From positions 124,001 to 188,000 of the forward strand of contig NZ_NHYM01000001.1 in NCBI RefSeq assembly GCF_003288815.1: a stretch of DNA of 64,000 bases, given 5' to 3'. Positions 1-7,048 of the stretch are shown one piece after another; position 1 is the first letter of the stretch; each line of letters begins with the position of its first letter. The notes beneath the pieces were generated by a model. It saw only the letters and a program-made list of their open reading frames with translations. It had not been told where the DNA came from and searched no databases. A program made the position numbers and the translations under genes. The DNA is from Helicobacter sp. 16-1353. Lineage in GTDB: Bacteria; Campylobacterota; Campylobacteria; Campylobacterales; Helicobacteraceae.

Positions 1-807
1 TGTGATTTTATCCACTATCATTGGAATGGTGGAATCTTGCCACAATTTAAACAAAATATCTTAATGATACACGATGTTTTGCCACTTATATTAAATAGAA
101 ATCCATTTAGAAAATACAAATATCACAAATATATCAATACCCAAATTAAATTAGCCAAAATCATTCTAACGCCAAGCGAATATTCAAAATCGCAAATTAT
201 GCGGTATTTTAAGCCCAAAAAGCCGATATTTGTCATTCCACACGGAGTAGATAATATCTCAAAACCAACACAAAAGCGTGAAAATTATTATATTTATGTT
301 GGCGGATACGACCCAAGAAAGGGCTTAGTTTATCTATTGCGGACATTTCTAGAATCCAAAATAAAACGAAAATTAATATTTGTAGGAGAAATCAAATATT
401 TTTCCAAAGAGTTTGAAAACCTAGCCAAAATAGCAGAATCTAAGCAGGTATTAAAACAAGTTGGGTATGTGAGTGATGAGGATTTAAGAGGATTGTTATC
501 AAATGCAAAGGCGTTAATTTACCCATCGAAATTTGAGGGATTTGGACTGCCTACATTAGAGGCGATGGCACTTGGGACGCCCGTCTTAACCACAGCATTT
601 TCAAGCATTAAGGAAGTATGTGGGGAAGCAGCAATGTATTTTAATCCTGATATAAAAAAGAGTTTGGAAATGGCATTATATGAGTTTGAATCCAATCCCA
701 AAATATCACAGAATCTAATTAAATATGGTTATAAAAATATTGCTAGATTTAGTTGGAAAAATAGTGCAAAAAAATATATGGAGATTCTAAGAAATAATAT
801 CACTTAA
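1..807 (+). CDS. Glycosyltransferase family 4 (GT-B), C-terminal part; gene starts before the window
   Basis: The reading frame is open from base 1 to the stop at 807, so the 5' end lies outside the window; the TTG at 37 is only the first possible start inside it. The visible 268 residues contain the second Rossmann domain of a GT-B enzyme: a VIPHGVDN hinge, then GGYDPRKG, and near the end EGFGLPTLEAMALGTPVL, the E-x7-E donor-binding signature of the RfaB/WcaE-like GT4 family. Family knowledge: these enzymes move a sugar from a nucleotide donor onto a cell-surface glycan such as LPS or O-antigen. Donor and acceptor cannot be told from sequence. The next 390 bp hold no gene, so this appears to be the last gene of its unit. 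Confidence 0.85.
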   Translation, partial: CDFIHYHWNGGILPQFKQNILMIHDVLPLILNRNPFRKYKYHKYINTQIKLAKIILTPSEYSKSQIMRYFKPKKPIFVIPHGVDNISKPTQKRENYYIYVGGYDPRKGLVYLLRTFLESKIKRKLIFVGEIKYFSKEFENLAKIAESKQVLKQVGYVSDEDLRGLLSNAKALIYPSKFEGFGLPTLEAMALGTPVLTTAFSSIKEVCGEAAMYFNPDIKKSLEMALYEFESNPKISQNLIKYGYKNIARFSWKNSAKKYMEILRNNIT

Positions 808-1110
808 ACCACCTATTCAAATAATGATATAAACCTAAATATCTAATTAATCTATATTGCTTAAATAGATTCTATTTAGATTCCGCATAAATTCCATAAA
901 CTCCCCACACATAAGATTATGTAGATTCCATAAGATTCCAACGCAGATTTGCTAGATTTTATGCATGAATTCTAGATTCTGTCTAGATTCCACTTAGATT
1001 TTACGCACTAGATTCCCACGAATCCCACGCAGATTCCACACACTAGATTCGCTTATATTCCCCCATATTTTCCCCAAATCCCAAAAATCCAGCATATAAT
1101 CAAATATTAA
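808..1110. repeat. Intergenic array of GATTC/GAATC words
   Basis: About 300 bp with no credible gene. From 841 to 1060 there are at least ten copies of AGATTCC/AGATTCT or the reverse complement, spaced irregularly by roughly 10 to 30 bases and often preceded by CTA or CGC. The only longer ORF (reverse strand, 994-1221) overlaps the start of the next gene and is composed of these words, so I treat it as spurious. Similar stretches occur at 3545-3790, 25960-26050 and 26960-27060. Confidence 0.6.
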
Positions 1111-1125
1111 GCAAGGGGGTAGAAT
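1111..1125 (+). promoter_or_regulatory. Promoter module copy A, short poly-G (G5) before TAGAAT
   Basis: The element reads GCAAGGGGG (G5 at 1115-1119) followed at once by TAGAAT (1120-1125), which resembles an epsilonproteobacterial -10 box, and then TGATTTTTTAA. The downstream leader AAGCGACGCGATAA is shared with copies at 1561 and 26940. It lies about 70 bp before the start codon at 1196. Copies B, C and D have nine G at the same place, so this copy has a contracted tract. Its role as a promoter is inferred from position and repetition. Confidence 0.55.
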
Positions 1126-1195
1126 TGATTTTTTAAAACAAGTTTTAAGCGACGCGATAAATTTTAAGAGAATGGGAAATGAAAGGGGTGCAAAA

Positions 1196-1474
1196 ATGTC
1201 TGCAAAATTATTAAAAGCCATATTTATACTTATTATAGGTGCTGTGGGGACAATGCTACTTTGGGGAATCTACTTGGGTGTGATAAAACTAGGTCCATCG
1301 GCTGTAGCCACATCAGGCTCATCGGCTGGATTAGGTGCAATTATGCTTACCATAATGATATTAGGTTTGGCTTATGGAGTGTTTATCGCAATAAGAGCGA
1401 CATTCAGAGGAGTAAAGAATACATTCAAGGAAAAGCCCGACGATGAAGTGCAAACCGCCTCGCAAAATGGGTAA
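1196..1474 (+). CDS. Small membrane protein with one or two helices and a Ser/Ala linker
   Basis: I do not recognise the family. The 92-residue product starts MSAKLLKAIFIL; an in-frame ATG at 1172 exists, but the one at 1196 has the ribosome site (AAAGGGG) and matches the start of the paralogue at 26520-26840. Two hydrophobic segments (about residues 5-30 and 45-65) flank a PSAVATSGSSAG linker; the tail is charged (KEKPDDE). The pair 'this protein then DUF805 protein' occurs twice in the window in opposite orientation, so the two probably work together or move together. Upstream is promoter module A. Function unknown. Confidence 0.6.
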   Translation: MSAKLLKAIFILIIGAVGTMLLWGIYLGVIKLGPSAVATSGSSAGLGAIMLTIMILGLAYGVFIAIRATFRGVKNTFKEKPDDEVQTASQNG

Positions 1475-1560
1475 GAAATCTAATATTTAGATAAGAATCT
1501 TAAGAATCCGCCAAGATTCTAAACTTCCACATTTTTAAGAATAGATTCAGCAAAATATAA

Positions 1561-1579
1561 GCAAGGGGGGGGGTAGAAT
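1561..1579 (+). promoter_or_regulatory. Promoter module copy B with G9 tract
   Basis: Nine G (1565-1573) directly precede TAGAAT (1574-1579) and a leader nearly identical to copy A, including AAGCGACGCGATAA and an AAAGGAG ribosome site just before the ATG at 1650. A length change in G9 would move any upstream contact relative to the -10 box, the usual way homopolymers make promoters phase-variable. The assignment is inferred; the repeat itself is directly visible. Confidence 0.6.
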
Positions 1580-1649
1580 TGATTTTTTTAAGCAAGTTTT
1601 AAGCGACGCGATAAGTTCTAAAAGAATGAGAAAATAAAAGGAGAAAAAA

Positions 1650-2207
1650 ATGTTTCTTATTATCGCAATATTTTATGGACTAAATGTGCTATCTACGGAA
1701 GGATTTGCGACTTTTAAGAGTGAAATGGGTAAATCTTGGAGTGAGTTTTGGGGGCAGGGGTTTGACTTTACGGGTAGAACGACAAGGAGAGAGTTTTTAC
1801 TAGCTTGTCTTTCAGTGCTGGTAAGGCTTCTTGTGATTGGCTGTGGTGTGATTATTCTACTCGCACTTATGGCTAATGGTGATGGCGGTGGCTTTTTGGG
1901 AGCAATTGGTGGCATTTTAGGAATAATTGGTAGTATGTTATTCATTGCTCTTATTGTGCCTACTCTTGCTATATTTGTCCGCAGATATAGAGATGTTGGG
2001 GTTAGCATTTGGGTATTTATTTTAATTATTATCTTAAGTGCATTCACATCTGCTCTCTTAAGTGCATTCACAAGTAGCGGGGTTATTAAATTGGTTGTTG
2101 GCTTAATTGGAGAGATTATTAATTTGGTTATTTGCTTATCACCTAGTAAAAAAGTGGAAAATGATTTGCAAAATATTCCGCAAAATGTCTTACAAAATGG
2201 TGAGTAA
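1650..2207 (+). CDS. DUF805 family inner-membrane protein
   Basis: A 185-residue protein with a short N-terminal segment, then the family pattern FWGQGFDFTGRTTRREF (around residues 34-50), the conserved arginine-rich region before the first DUF805 helix, and three to four hydrophobic helices. VRRYRDVGVS (around 111-120) is the other conserved DUF805 motif (R-R-x-x-D). Family members (for example E. coli YhaH/YhaI) are inner-membrane proteins of unknown function. A frameshifted paralogue lies at 26061-26508. The gene has its own G9 promoter module and an AAAGGAG ribosome site. Confidence 0.8.
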   Translation: MFLIIAIFYGLNVLSTEGFATFKSEMGKSWSEFWGQGFDFTGRTTRREFLLACLSVLVRLLVIGCGVIILLALMANGDGGGFLGAIGGILGIIGSMLFIALIVPTLAIFVRRYRDVGVSIWVFILIIILSAFTSALLSAFTSSGVIKLVVGLIGEIINLVICLSPSKKVENDLQNIPQNVLQNGE

Positions 2208-2277
2208 ATAGTATTTAGCCAAGAATCTTAAGAATCCACTGGGATTCTAAAAATCAAAAATATGAAAAAGGAGAAAT

Positions 2278-3036
2278 ATGAAAAAGATAATTTTAGGGCT
2301 TTTAGTGGGCGGTTTTAGCCACATAATGGCAAATGAAATGATAATAGCAGAATCGGATATTTACACTATTCGTCCAGCAAATAATACAAATCGCTCCGTT
2401 ATTGAGCCAAGTAGCAAGATAAAGCCAAGTCGCCAATCTAGGGGCATTAAAGCACTTCAAGTAAATAAAGATGAAAAATCTGGCATTTTTATCGGCTTTG
2501 AAATGGGAATGGACGAAATGCAAATGCGAGATTCCCTACTATCTGTTATCAGATACAAATTTACCGGCGGGGCAGTCGGCGGAAAGGTCGGCTATAAGTT
2601 TTTCTTGCAACCAAATGTTGGAATTCGTGCCTATGGTAGCCTAAACTACTCTATGCACGAAACTGAAGCAGGGGGAGGAGGCATTAATATAACTGCTTTG
2701 GTTTTTGCGGCAAATGCTGATGTTTTATATAATTTTTATAATGGCGAATACGGCATATTTGGGGCATTTGCTGGGCTTGGACTTGGCGGGAGTAGCTGGG
2801 ATATAAAATTTAGGGGCTATGTAAATAGCTACGACACTATGGAAACAACCACTTTTAAACCTAGCGGACTTTATATGGACGCAAAAATAGGGCTTAGGGC
2901 AAATATCTCACATCACGGAGTAGAATTCATCGTAAAAGTCCCATTTATCGAGGCAAAGGAGAGCTTTGGCGGACTTGCTGGTATACTGACTAAGCAAAAT
3001 TATCAAATTTCACTTGGCTATAACTTCACATTTTAG
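2278..3036 (+). CDS. Outer-membrane beta-barrel protein (Helicobacter OMP type)
   Basis: 252 residues with an N-terminal signal peptide (MKKIILGLLVGGFSHIMA), a linker to about residue 60, then an eight-strand-like barrel with alternating aromatic/Gly residues (GYKFFL, GAFAGLGLGGSSW) and a C-terminal GYNFTF ending in Phe, the usual Bam recognition end. It aligns along its length with the product of 5264-5881 (shared FGAFxGLGxGG, SGLYxDAKxGLR, TKQNYQ). It is exported to the outer membrane; ligand or adhesion role unknown. It may be co-transcribed with the DUF805 gene (70 bp upstream) and the Sel1 gene (20 bp downstream). Confidence 0.8.
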   Translation: MKKIILGLLVGGFSHIMANEMIIAESDIYTIRPANNTNRSVIEPSSKIKPSRQSRGIKALQVNKDEKSGIFIGFEMGMDEMQMRDSLLSVIRYKFTGGAVGGKVGYKFFLQPNVGIRAYGSLNYSMHETEAGGGGINITALVFAANADVLYNFYNGEYGIFGAFAGLGLGGSSWDIKFRGYVNSYDTMETTTFKPSGLYMDAKIGLRANISHHGVEFIVKVPFIEAKESFGGLAGILTKQNYQISLGYNFTF

Positions 3037-3055
3037 GGAATCTTAAAGGGGAAAA

Positions 3056-3307
3056 ATGAAAAAGATAATTTTAGGGCTTTTAGTTGCTTTGTCCGCTTTA
3101 GCGTGGGGAGATGATTCTAAAGTTACAGAATTTTATAAAAAAGCCTGTGATAAGCAACATGGCAAAAGTTGCTTTTATCTTGGAGCAATGTATTATAAGG
3201 GAAAAGGCGTAAGGCAAGATTATTCTAAAGCAAAAGAATATTTTGGAAAAGCCTGTGATTTAGGTTCTCAAGATGGTTGCGATGAATATAGAGACTTAAA
3301 TAACTAA
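3056..3307 (+). CDS. Small secreted Sel1-repeat protein
   Basis: 83 residues: signal peptide MKKIILGLLVALSALAWG, then one complete Sel1-like repeat (ACDKQHGKSCFYLGAMYYKGKGVRQDYSKAK), and the start of another (ACDLGSQDGC) with paired cysteines, as in the Helicobacter cysteine-rich proteins (Hcp family), where each repeat is closed by a disulfide. It is far shorter than HcpA-type proteins (usually five or more repeats), so it is a minimal member or a remnant. The first 29 nucleotides are identical to those of the preceding outer-membrane gene. Confidence 0.75.
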   Translation: MKKIILGLLVALSALAWGDDSKVTEFYKKACDKQHGKSCFYLGAMYYKGKGVRQDYSKAKEYFGKACDLGSQDGCDEYRDLNN

Positions 3308-3354
3308 CATCTTAAGACACGACAAAACACACAAGTAAGGAAATAGCATTTTAA

Positions 3355-3448
3355 GGGGCGTATGCCACCTGTGGGAGTTCTAGGCGTTAATGGTGTTGCG
3401 AATACACTAGCTCCCTTGCATTTTAATAACTCCTTTTTATGTGGCATA
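3355..3448 (+). ncRNA. Candidate structured RNA
   Basis: TATGCCAC (3361-3368) pairs perfectly with GTGGCATA (3441-3448), closing an 80-base domain. Inside, GGGAG plus CTAG (3373-3383) pair with CTAGCTCCC (3407-3415), and a small TGT/ACA hairpin lies within. GGAGTT (3374-3379) can instead pair with AACTCC (3428-3433), so two folds compete. An intrinsic terminator follows directly. The nearest coding sequence ends at 3307 and the region is not coding. I do not recognise it as tmRNA, SRP RNA, 6S RNA or a known riboswitch. It could be an sRNA. Confidence 0.5.
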
Positions 3449-3452
3449 TCGA

Positions 3453-3489
3453 GGCTGGGGCATTAGAATTTCCCAGCCGGCTTTTTAAT
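3453..3489 (+). terminator. Intrinsic terminator of the structured RNA
   Basis: GGCTGGG (3453-3459) and CCCAGCC (3472-3478) form a 7-bp GC-rich stem, extended by a G-U pair, followed by GGCTTTTTAAT. It ends the RNA described at 3355-3448. Confidence 0.65.
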
Positions 3490-4018
3490 AAGCCCCATTT
3501 AAGGCGTGATATTTTTAGATATTTTCGCTTTTAATGTGCTATTTATGGAATCCTAAACAGCCCCAAGAATCTTAAAGCCCAAGATTCCATAAACTCGCTA
3601 AGATTCTCGCCACAGATTCCACAAACTCCACCAGATTCCATACAGATTTCATTTTAGATTCTCGCACAGATTCCACGAATCTCAGCGGATTCTTTAAAGC
3701 CCCGCTAGATTCCCGCGAATCTACCATTAAAGATTTTATAGAATCTAATCTTTTAAAATCCGCCAAGATTCTAAATATATAAGAATCTAAAAAGGAAAAA
3801 TATATAAAAGCTAGTTTTGATAATGAAAAAATGAGATTTTAAAGTATTTATAAAGGCGAATCTTAAAGCCAAAAGATTTGGAAATTCCGCTATGATGGCA
3901 AAGTCTATCTAATCACAAATTGATTTCTACTCTCAACTAAGCACATAATCGAACGCCATTTATCTAATACTAGAATCTATTTTAATGATTTCACCACGAT
4001 TGCTAAAAAATGTAGAAT
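3490..4018. repeat. Intergenic region with a second GATTC/GAATC array
   Basis: About 530 bp without a supportable gene. From 3545 to 3790 the words GATTC/GAATC occur again and again, as in 841-1060. The reverse ORF at 3572-3766 is made of these words and is rejected. The segment 3800-4018 is AT-rich and unstructured to my eye. Confidence 0.55.
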
Positions 4019-4537
4019 TTACAAATATTGTTTGATGATTTGCCATTTTATGCCTAAAGATTCTATACTATATCTTGCATTTGCACTGCTCGATGATGGC
4101 AATCCAAAAGAATCTAATTTAATATTGTTGCAATATTTTTTATAAATCTCTGTGGCTTTTTTGCCATTTGTAAAAATCACCCTAATCCTAGAATCTTCGC
4201 ATAATCTTTCAATCTCATTGATTTTTATAGGGTTTAATGTGGCGTCGCTTGATTTGTCTATATTGCAAATCTTTACAATATCCCAAATAGCGATATTATG
4301 TCGTAATAAAAAATCTATTTGTGATTGAAAAACTTCGCTATATTTTTCTTTAGGTGTTTTTTTGGATAGTTTGGGAATGTTTTCATTAAAAATTATGCCT
4401 AGAATATCCCAGAATCTATTTTGTGGATTAGCATAGTAAAAATTAGATTCTCGGGATTTTATCGATGGAAATGAACCTAAAATCAAAACCTTAGAATCTT
4501 TATTAAAAATCGCCTGAAATGGGTGTGAAAAAGTCAT
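4019..4537 (-). CDS. Hypoxanthine/deoxyinosine DNA glycosylase, UDG superfamily family 6
   Basis: 172 residues. The N-terminus carries LILGSFPSIKSRESNFYYANPQNRFW (described here by key residues: GSFPS, SR, FYY, NPQNRFW), the signature of the hypoxanthine-DNA-glycosylase branch of the uracil-DNA-glycosylase superfamily. The C-terminal LPSSSSANAR is the second active-site loop. Family knowledge: it removes deaminated adenine (hypoxanthine) from DNA in base excision repair. The gene is divergent from the TfoX-like gene and shares a short upstream region with it. Confidence 0.8.
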   Translation of the reverse strand: MTFSHPFQAIFNKDSKVLILGSFPSIKSRESNFYYANPQNRFWDILGIIFNENIPKLSKKTPKEKYSEVFQSQIDFLLRHNIAIWDIVKICNIDKSSDATLNPIKINEIERLCEDSRIRVIFTNGKKATEIYKKYCNNIKLDSFGLPSSSSANARYSIESLGIKWQIIKQYL

Positions 4538-4593
4538 TCAAATCTCCTAGATTTTTGATATACTTGATGATTATAACACGAAATGGAGAAAAT

Positions 4594-4926
4594 ATGAGTG
4601 ATGCGGGATTTGTGGAGTTTGTGTGCGATGTGTTAAATGAATGTGGGGAGATTGAAGCTAGAAATATGGGTGATGATTATTTTATTTATATTGATGGGAA
4701 GAATTGCTTTACGATGTGCGATAATAAAGTTTTTGTGAAAAAATATGAGGAATTAGAGCCCCTTTTAGGGGAGAATCCAAGCGGGATTCCATTTAATGGG
4801 GAAAATGAATGCTGGATTTTAGATATTAATAATAAGGCTTTGAGTGTGGAAGTTGGGCTGATTTTAAAAGAAATTATTCCAACTATTAGAACACCAAAAC
4901 AAAGAAAAAGATTAAGAAAACGATAA
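4594..4926 (+). CDS. TfoX N-terminal-domain protein
   Basis: 110 residues from the ATG at 4594, which has AAATGGAGAAAAT as ribosome site; the longer in-frame ATG at 4519 would overlap the divergent glycosylase gene and lacks one. The pattern FVEFVCDVL-x-GEIEARNMGDDYFIYIDGK...VFVKKYEE matches the TfoX/Sxy N-terminal fold. There is no C-terminal helix-hairpin-helix domain, so it is a stand-alone TfoX_N protein of unknown role. A link to competence would be only by analogy to TfoX. The Lys/Arg-rich end (PKQRKRLRKR) may bind nucleic acid. Confidence 0.65.
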   Translation: MSDAGFVEFVCDVLNECGEIEARNMGDDYFIYIDGKNCFTMCDNKVFVKKYEELEPLLGENPSGIPFNGENECWILDINNKALSVEVGLILKEIIPTIRTPKQRKRLRKR

Positions 4927-4927
4927 A

Positions 4928-5205
4928 TCTTTAAGCTTTTACTTTTAGATTCTATTTAGATTCTAGATTTTCTTAAGATTTTATAGAAATTTAGAAGTTG
5001 CATTGATGTAAGATTTACCCCATAATTGAGAATTTTTTAAAAGCTTAAAATTTAAAGCGAAATAAAAAGATTTAAGTATTTTTTAAAAATCTTTAGCTTT
5101 TACTTTAAGATTCTATTTAGATTCTAGATTTTCTTAAGATTTTGTGGAAATTTAAAAGTTACATTGATGTAATTTATTTCCACCCCCCCCCAATATTTGA
5201 GTGGA
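4928..5205. repeat. Imperfect direct repeat of about 110 bp, one copy with a C9 tract
   Basis: 4928-5036 and 5091-5205 are two copies of the same sequence (TTTAGATTCTATTTAGATTC core, then TCTTAAGATTTT, then the palindrome-like TTACAT-TG-ATGTAA). In the first copy the palindrome is followed by TTACCCCATAATTGAG; in the second by CCACCCCCCCCC (C9 at 5183-5191) then AATATTTGAG. The C9 lies downstream of the outer-membrane gene that ends at 5264 on the other strand. No gene is seen in 4927-5263. This may be a regulatory duplication. Confidence 0.6.
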
Positions 5206-5263
5206 AGCAGAAATGCATTAATATAAAGAAGTTTCCAAATCTGTTTTTAAAGGAGTGCAGATT

Positions 5264-5881
5264 TTAGAATGTGTAATTATATCCTACAACTACTTGATAG
5301 TTTTGTTTAGTTGTTACTTTATATGAACCACCGCTACCATCATCGAAGTTTTTCTTTACGCCTACAAATGGTATTTTCGCTACTAGCTCAATGCCGTGAT
5401 GTTTAGCGATATTTGTTCGTAAGCCCACTTTTGCGTCTGCATAAAGTCCGCTATTTGTATCTTTTAAACCGCCTTCTTTAGTTTCCCATGTAGTTCCACC
5501 TACGCCAAGTCCCACAAATGCACCAAATGAAACAGACTCATTGTTATAGAAGTTAAACAATGCATCGGCATTTACAGCATAAACCATATTATTTACAGTA
5601 GCATTATTAAAATCTGCAGCACTTATTTTACCTGTTAGATAGCTAAAATTCGCATATCCACGCACACCAAACCAAGAATTTACAAAGTATTTATAACCCG
5701 CATTTACACCAAATGCAACGCCACCATCTGTCTTTTTTAGTGAGTTTTCACCTTGTTCGACTTTAAACTCATATCCAGCATATCCTGCTTCAAGACCGAT
5801 AAATGCTCCAGATTCTTCATCTGCGTTCGCCACGCTTAATCCGCCTACTAAAAGCCCTAAAACTAATAAAAGTTTTTTCAT
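5264..5881 (-). CDS. Outer-membrane beta-barrel protein with phase-variable promoter
   Basis: 205 residues: signal peptide MKKLLLVLGLLVGGLSVANA, then a small barrel with repeated GY/GF aromatic-girdle strands and a terminal GYNYTF. It is a paralogue of the protein at 2278-3036 without that protein's 40-residue linker. The start has an AGGAG ribosome site. Thirty-six bases upstream is TAGAAT preceded by nine G, the same module as before the DUF805 genes. Location: outer membrane. Ligand unknown. Confidence 0.8.
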   Translation of the reverse strand: MKKLLLVLGLLVGGLSVANADEESGAFIGLEAGYAGYEFKVEQGENSLKKTDGGVAFGVNAGYKYFVNSWFGVRGYANFSYLTGKISAADFNNATVNNMVYAVNADALFNFYNNESVSFGAFVGLGVGGTTWETKEGGLKDTNSGLYADAKVGLRTNIAKHHGIELVAKIPFVGVKKNFDDGSGGSYKVTTKQNYQVVVGYNYTF

Positions 5882-5916
5882 TTTTTCTCCTAGTTAAAAA
5901 TTTTATGAGAAAATCA

Positions 5917-5931
5917 ATTCTACCCCCCCCC
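5917..5931 (-). promoter_or_regulatory. Promoter module copy D with G9 tract
   Basis: On the reverse strand: TAAGTTA, nine G (5931-5923), TAGAAT (5922-5917), TGATTTTCTC, then a short leader to the ATG at 5881. Only the G9-TAGAATTGATTTT core is shared with copies A to C; the longer leader is not. That indicates the core itself is what is conserved. Confidence 0.6.
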
Positions 5932-6043
5932 TAACTTACATTTTGCTTAAATGTGAAGTAAATGTGAATTTTTTAAGTGTGATTTTAAATATAAAACTAA
6001 AATAAAATTTGAAAATCTTTAAGCTTTTTATTTAAAAAAATAT

Positions 6044-6049
6044 TATAAA
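6044..6049 (+). promoter_or_regulatory. Possible -10 box for rpsB-tsf
   Basis: TATTATAAAATTGCAG contains TATAAA at 6044-6049 after a T/A-rich upstream run. It would give a leader of about 180 nt before rpsB, long enough for autoregulation by S2, as known in other bacteria. The remaining sequence 5941-6235 shows no gene. Confidence 0.35.
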
Positions 6050-6235
6050 ATTGCAGTTTTCATTTACCTAAAATTTAAGATTCCAACTTTATAAAATGGC
6101 GGAATCTTAAAATGGAAATTCACACACATTAATTCTTGAATGGTTGAGATTTGCTTAAAAAGCTATAAGCTAAATAAGCAGAATCTTTAAATGAATGTGG
6201 CGGAATAAACCAAAATTAAAATACAAGGAGAAAAT

Positions 6236-7048
6236 ATGGTAACAATGAAAGATTTGCTTGAGTGCGGTGTGCATTTCGGGCATCAAACGCGAAAATGGAA
6301 TCCTAAAATGAAAAAGTTCATTTTTTGTTCTAGGAAAAATATACATATTATAGACTTACAAAAGACACTTCGATACTTCCGCTATGTTTATAGCATTGTC
6401 AAAGATGCCGCAGCTGAGGGCAAAACGATAATGTTCGTCGGCACGAAAAAACAAGCTGGAGAAACCATCCGCCAATACGCCCAAGCCGTAAGCGCCCCAT
6501 ATGTGGATTATAGATGGCTAGGCGGAATGCTGACAAACTTTAGCACTATTAAAAAATCCGTTCGAAAATTAGAATTAATCGAGGAGATGGAAAATAGCGG
6601 ACAAATCGACCTCTTAACCAAAAAAGAAAAGCTAATGCTAACTAGAAAAAAAGAAAAGCTTGAAAAATACCTTGGTGGCGTTAGACATATGAAAAAGCTC
6701 CCAGATATGATTTTTATAATCGATGTAGTAAAAGAGCATATCGCAGTAGAAGAAGCGAGAAATCTAGGAATAGCCGTAATCGCCCCACTTGATACGAATT
6801 GCAATCCTGATAAAGTCGATTATCCAATCCCGGGGAATGATGATGCAATCCGCTCAATCCAGCTATTTTGCAAGGAGATTAGCGAGGCGATAATCGAGGG
6901 AAGGGAAATGAATAAAGACTTAAATGTAGAATCTAATAATCAAGAAAAAGATGGGGATTCTCAAGAAAATATTGGGGAAATAGCAGAATTTGAATCTATA
7001 GTCGAAGAGAGCAAAACAATACAAGAAACAACACAAGGAGTAGAATAA
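6236..7048 (+). CDS. rpsB: 30S ribosomal protein S2
   Basis: 270 residues starting [25 protein letters not shown], the universal S2 start, with a perfect AAGGAG ribosome site. The S2 fold runs to about residue 225 ([17 protein letters not shown]). The last 45 residues are an acidic low-complexity tail ([24 protein letters not shown]) not needed for the fold. The stop overlaps the start of tsf (TAATG), so the two are translationally coupled, as is usual for rpsB-tsf. Confidence 0.97.
   Translation: MVTMKDLLECGVHFGHQTRKWNPKMKKFIFCSRKNIHIIDLQKTLRYFRYVYSIVKDAAAEGKTIMFVGTKKQAGETIRQYAQAVSAPYVDYRWLGGMLTNFSTIKKSVRKLELIEEMENSGQIDLLTKKEKLMLTRKKEKLEKYLGGVRHMKKLPDMIFIIDVVKEHIAVEEARNLGIAVIAPLDTNCNPDKVDYPIPGNDDAIRSIQLFCKEISEAIIEGREMNKDLNVESNNQEKDGDSQENIGEIAEFESIVEESKTIQETTQGVE

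Noticed and set aside
994-1221. Reverse ORF of 75 codons
   Set aside because: Composed of GATTC words and overlaps the supported start of the next gene and its promoter.
1261-1446. 61-codon ORF on the forward strand
   Set aside because: It is in another frame inside the small membrane protein gene, with no ribosome site.
4519-4593. Longer start of the TfoX-like gene
   Set aside because: It would overlap the divergent glycosylase start and lacks a ribosome site; the ATG at 4594 has one.
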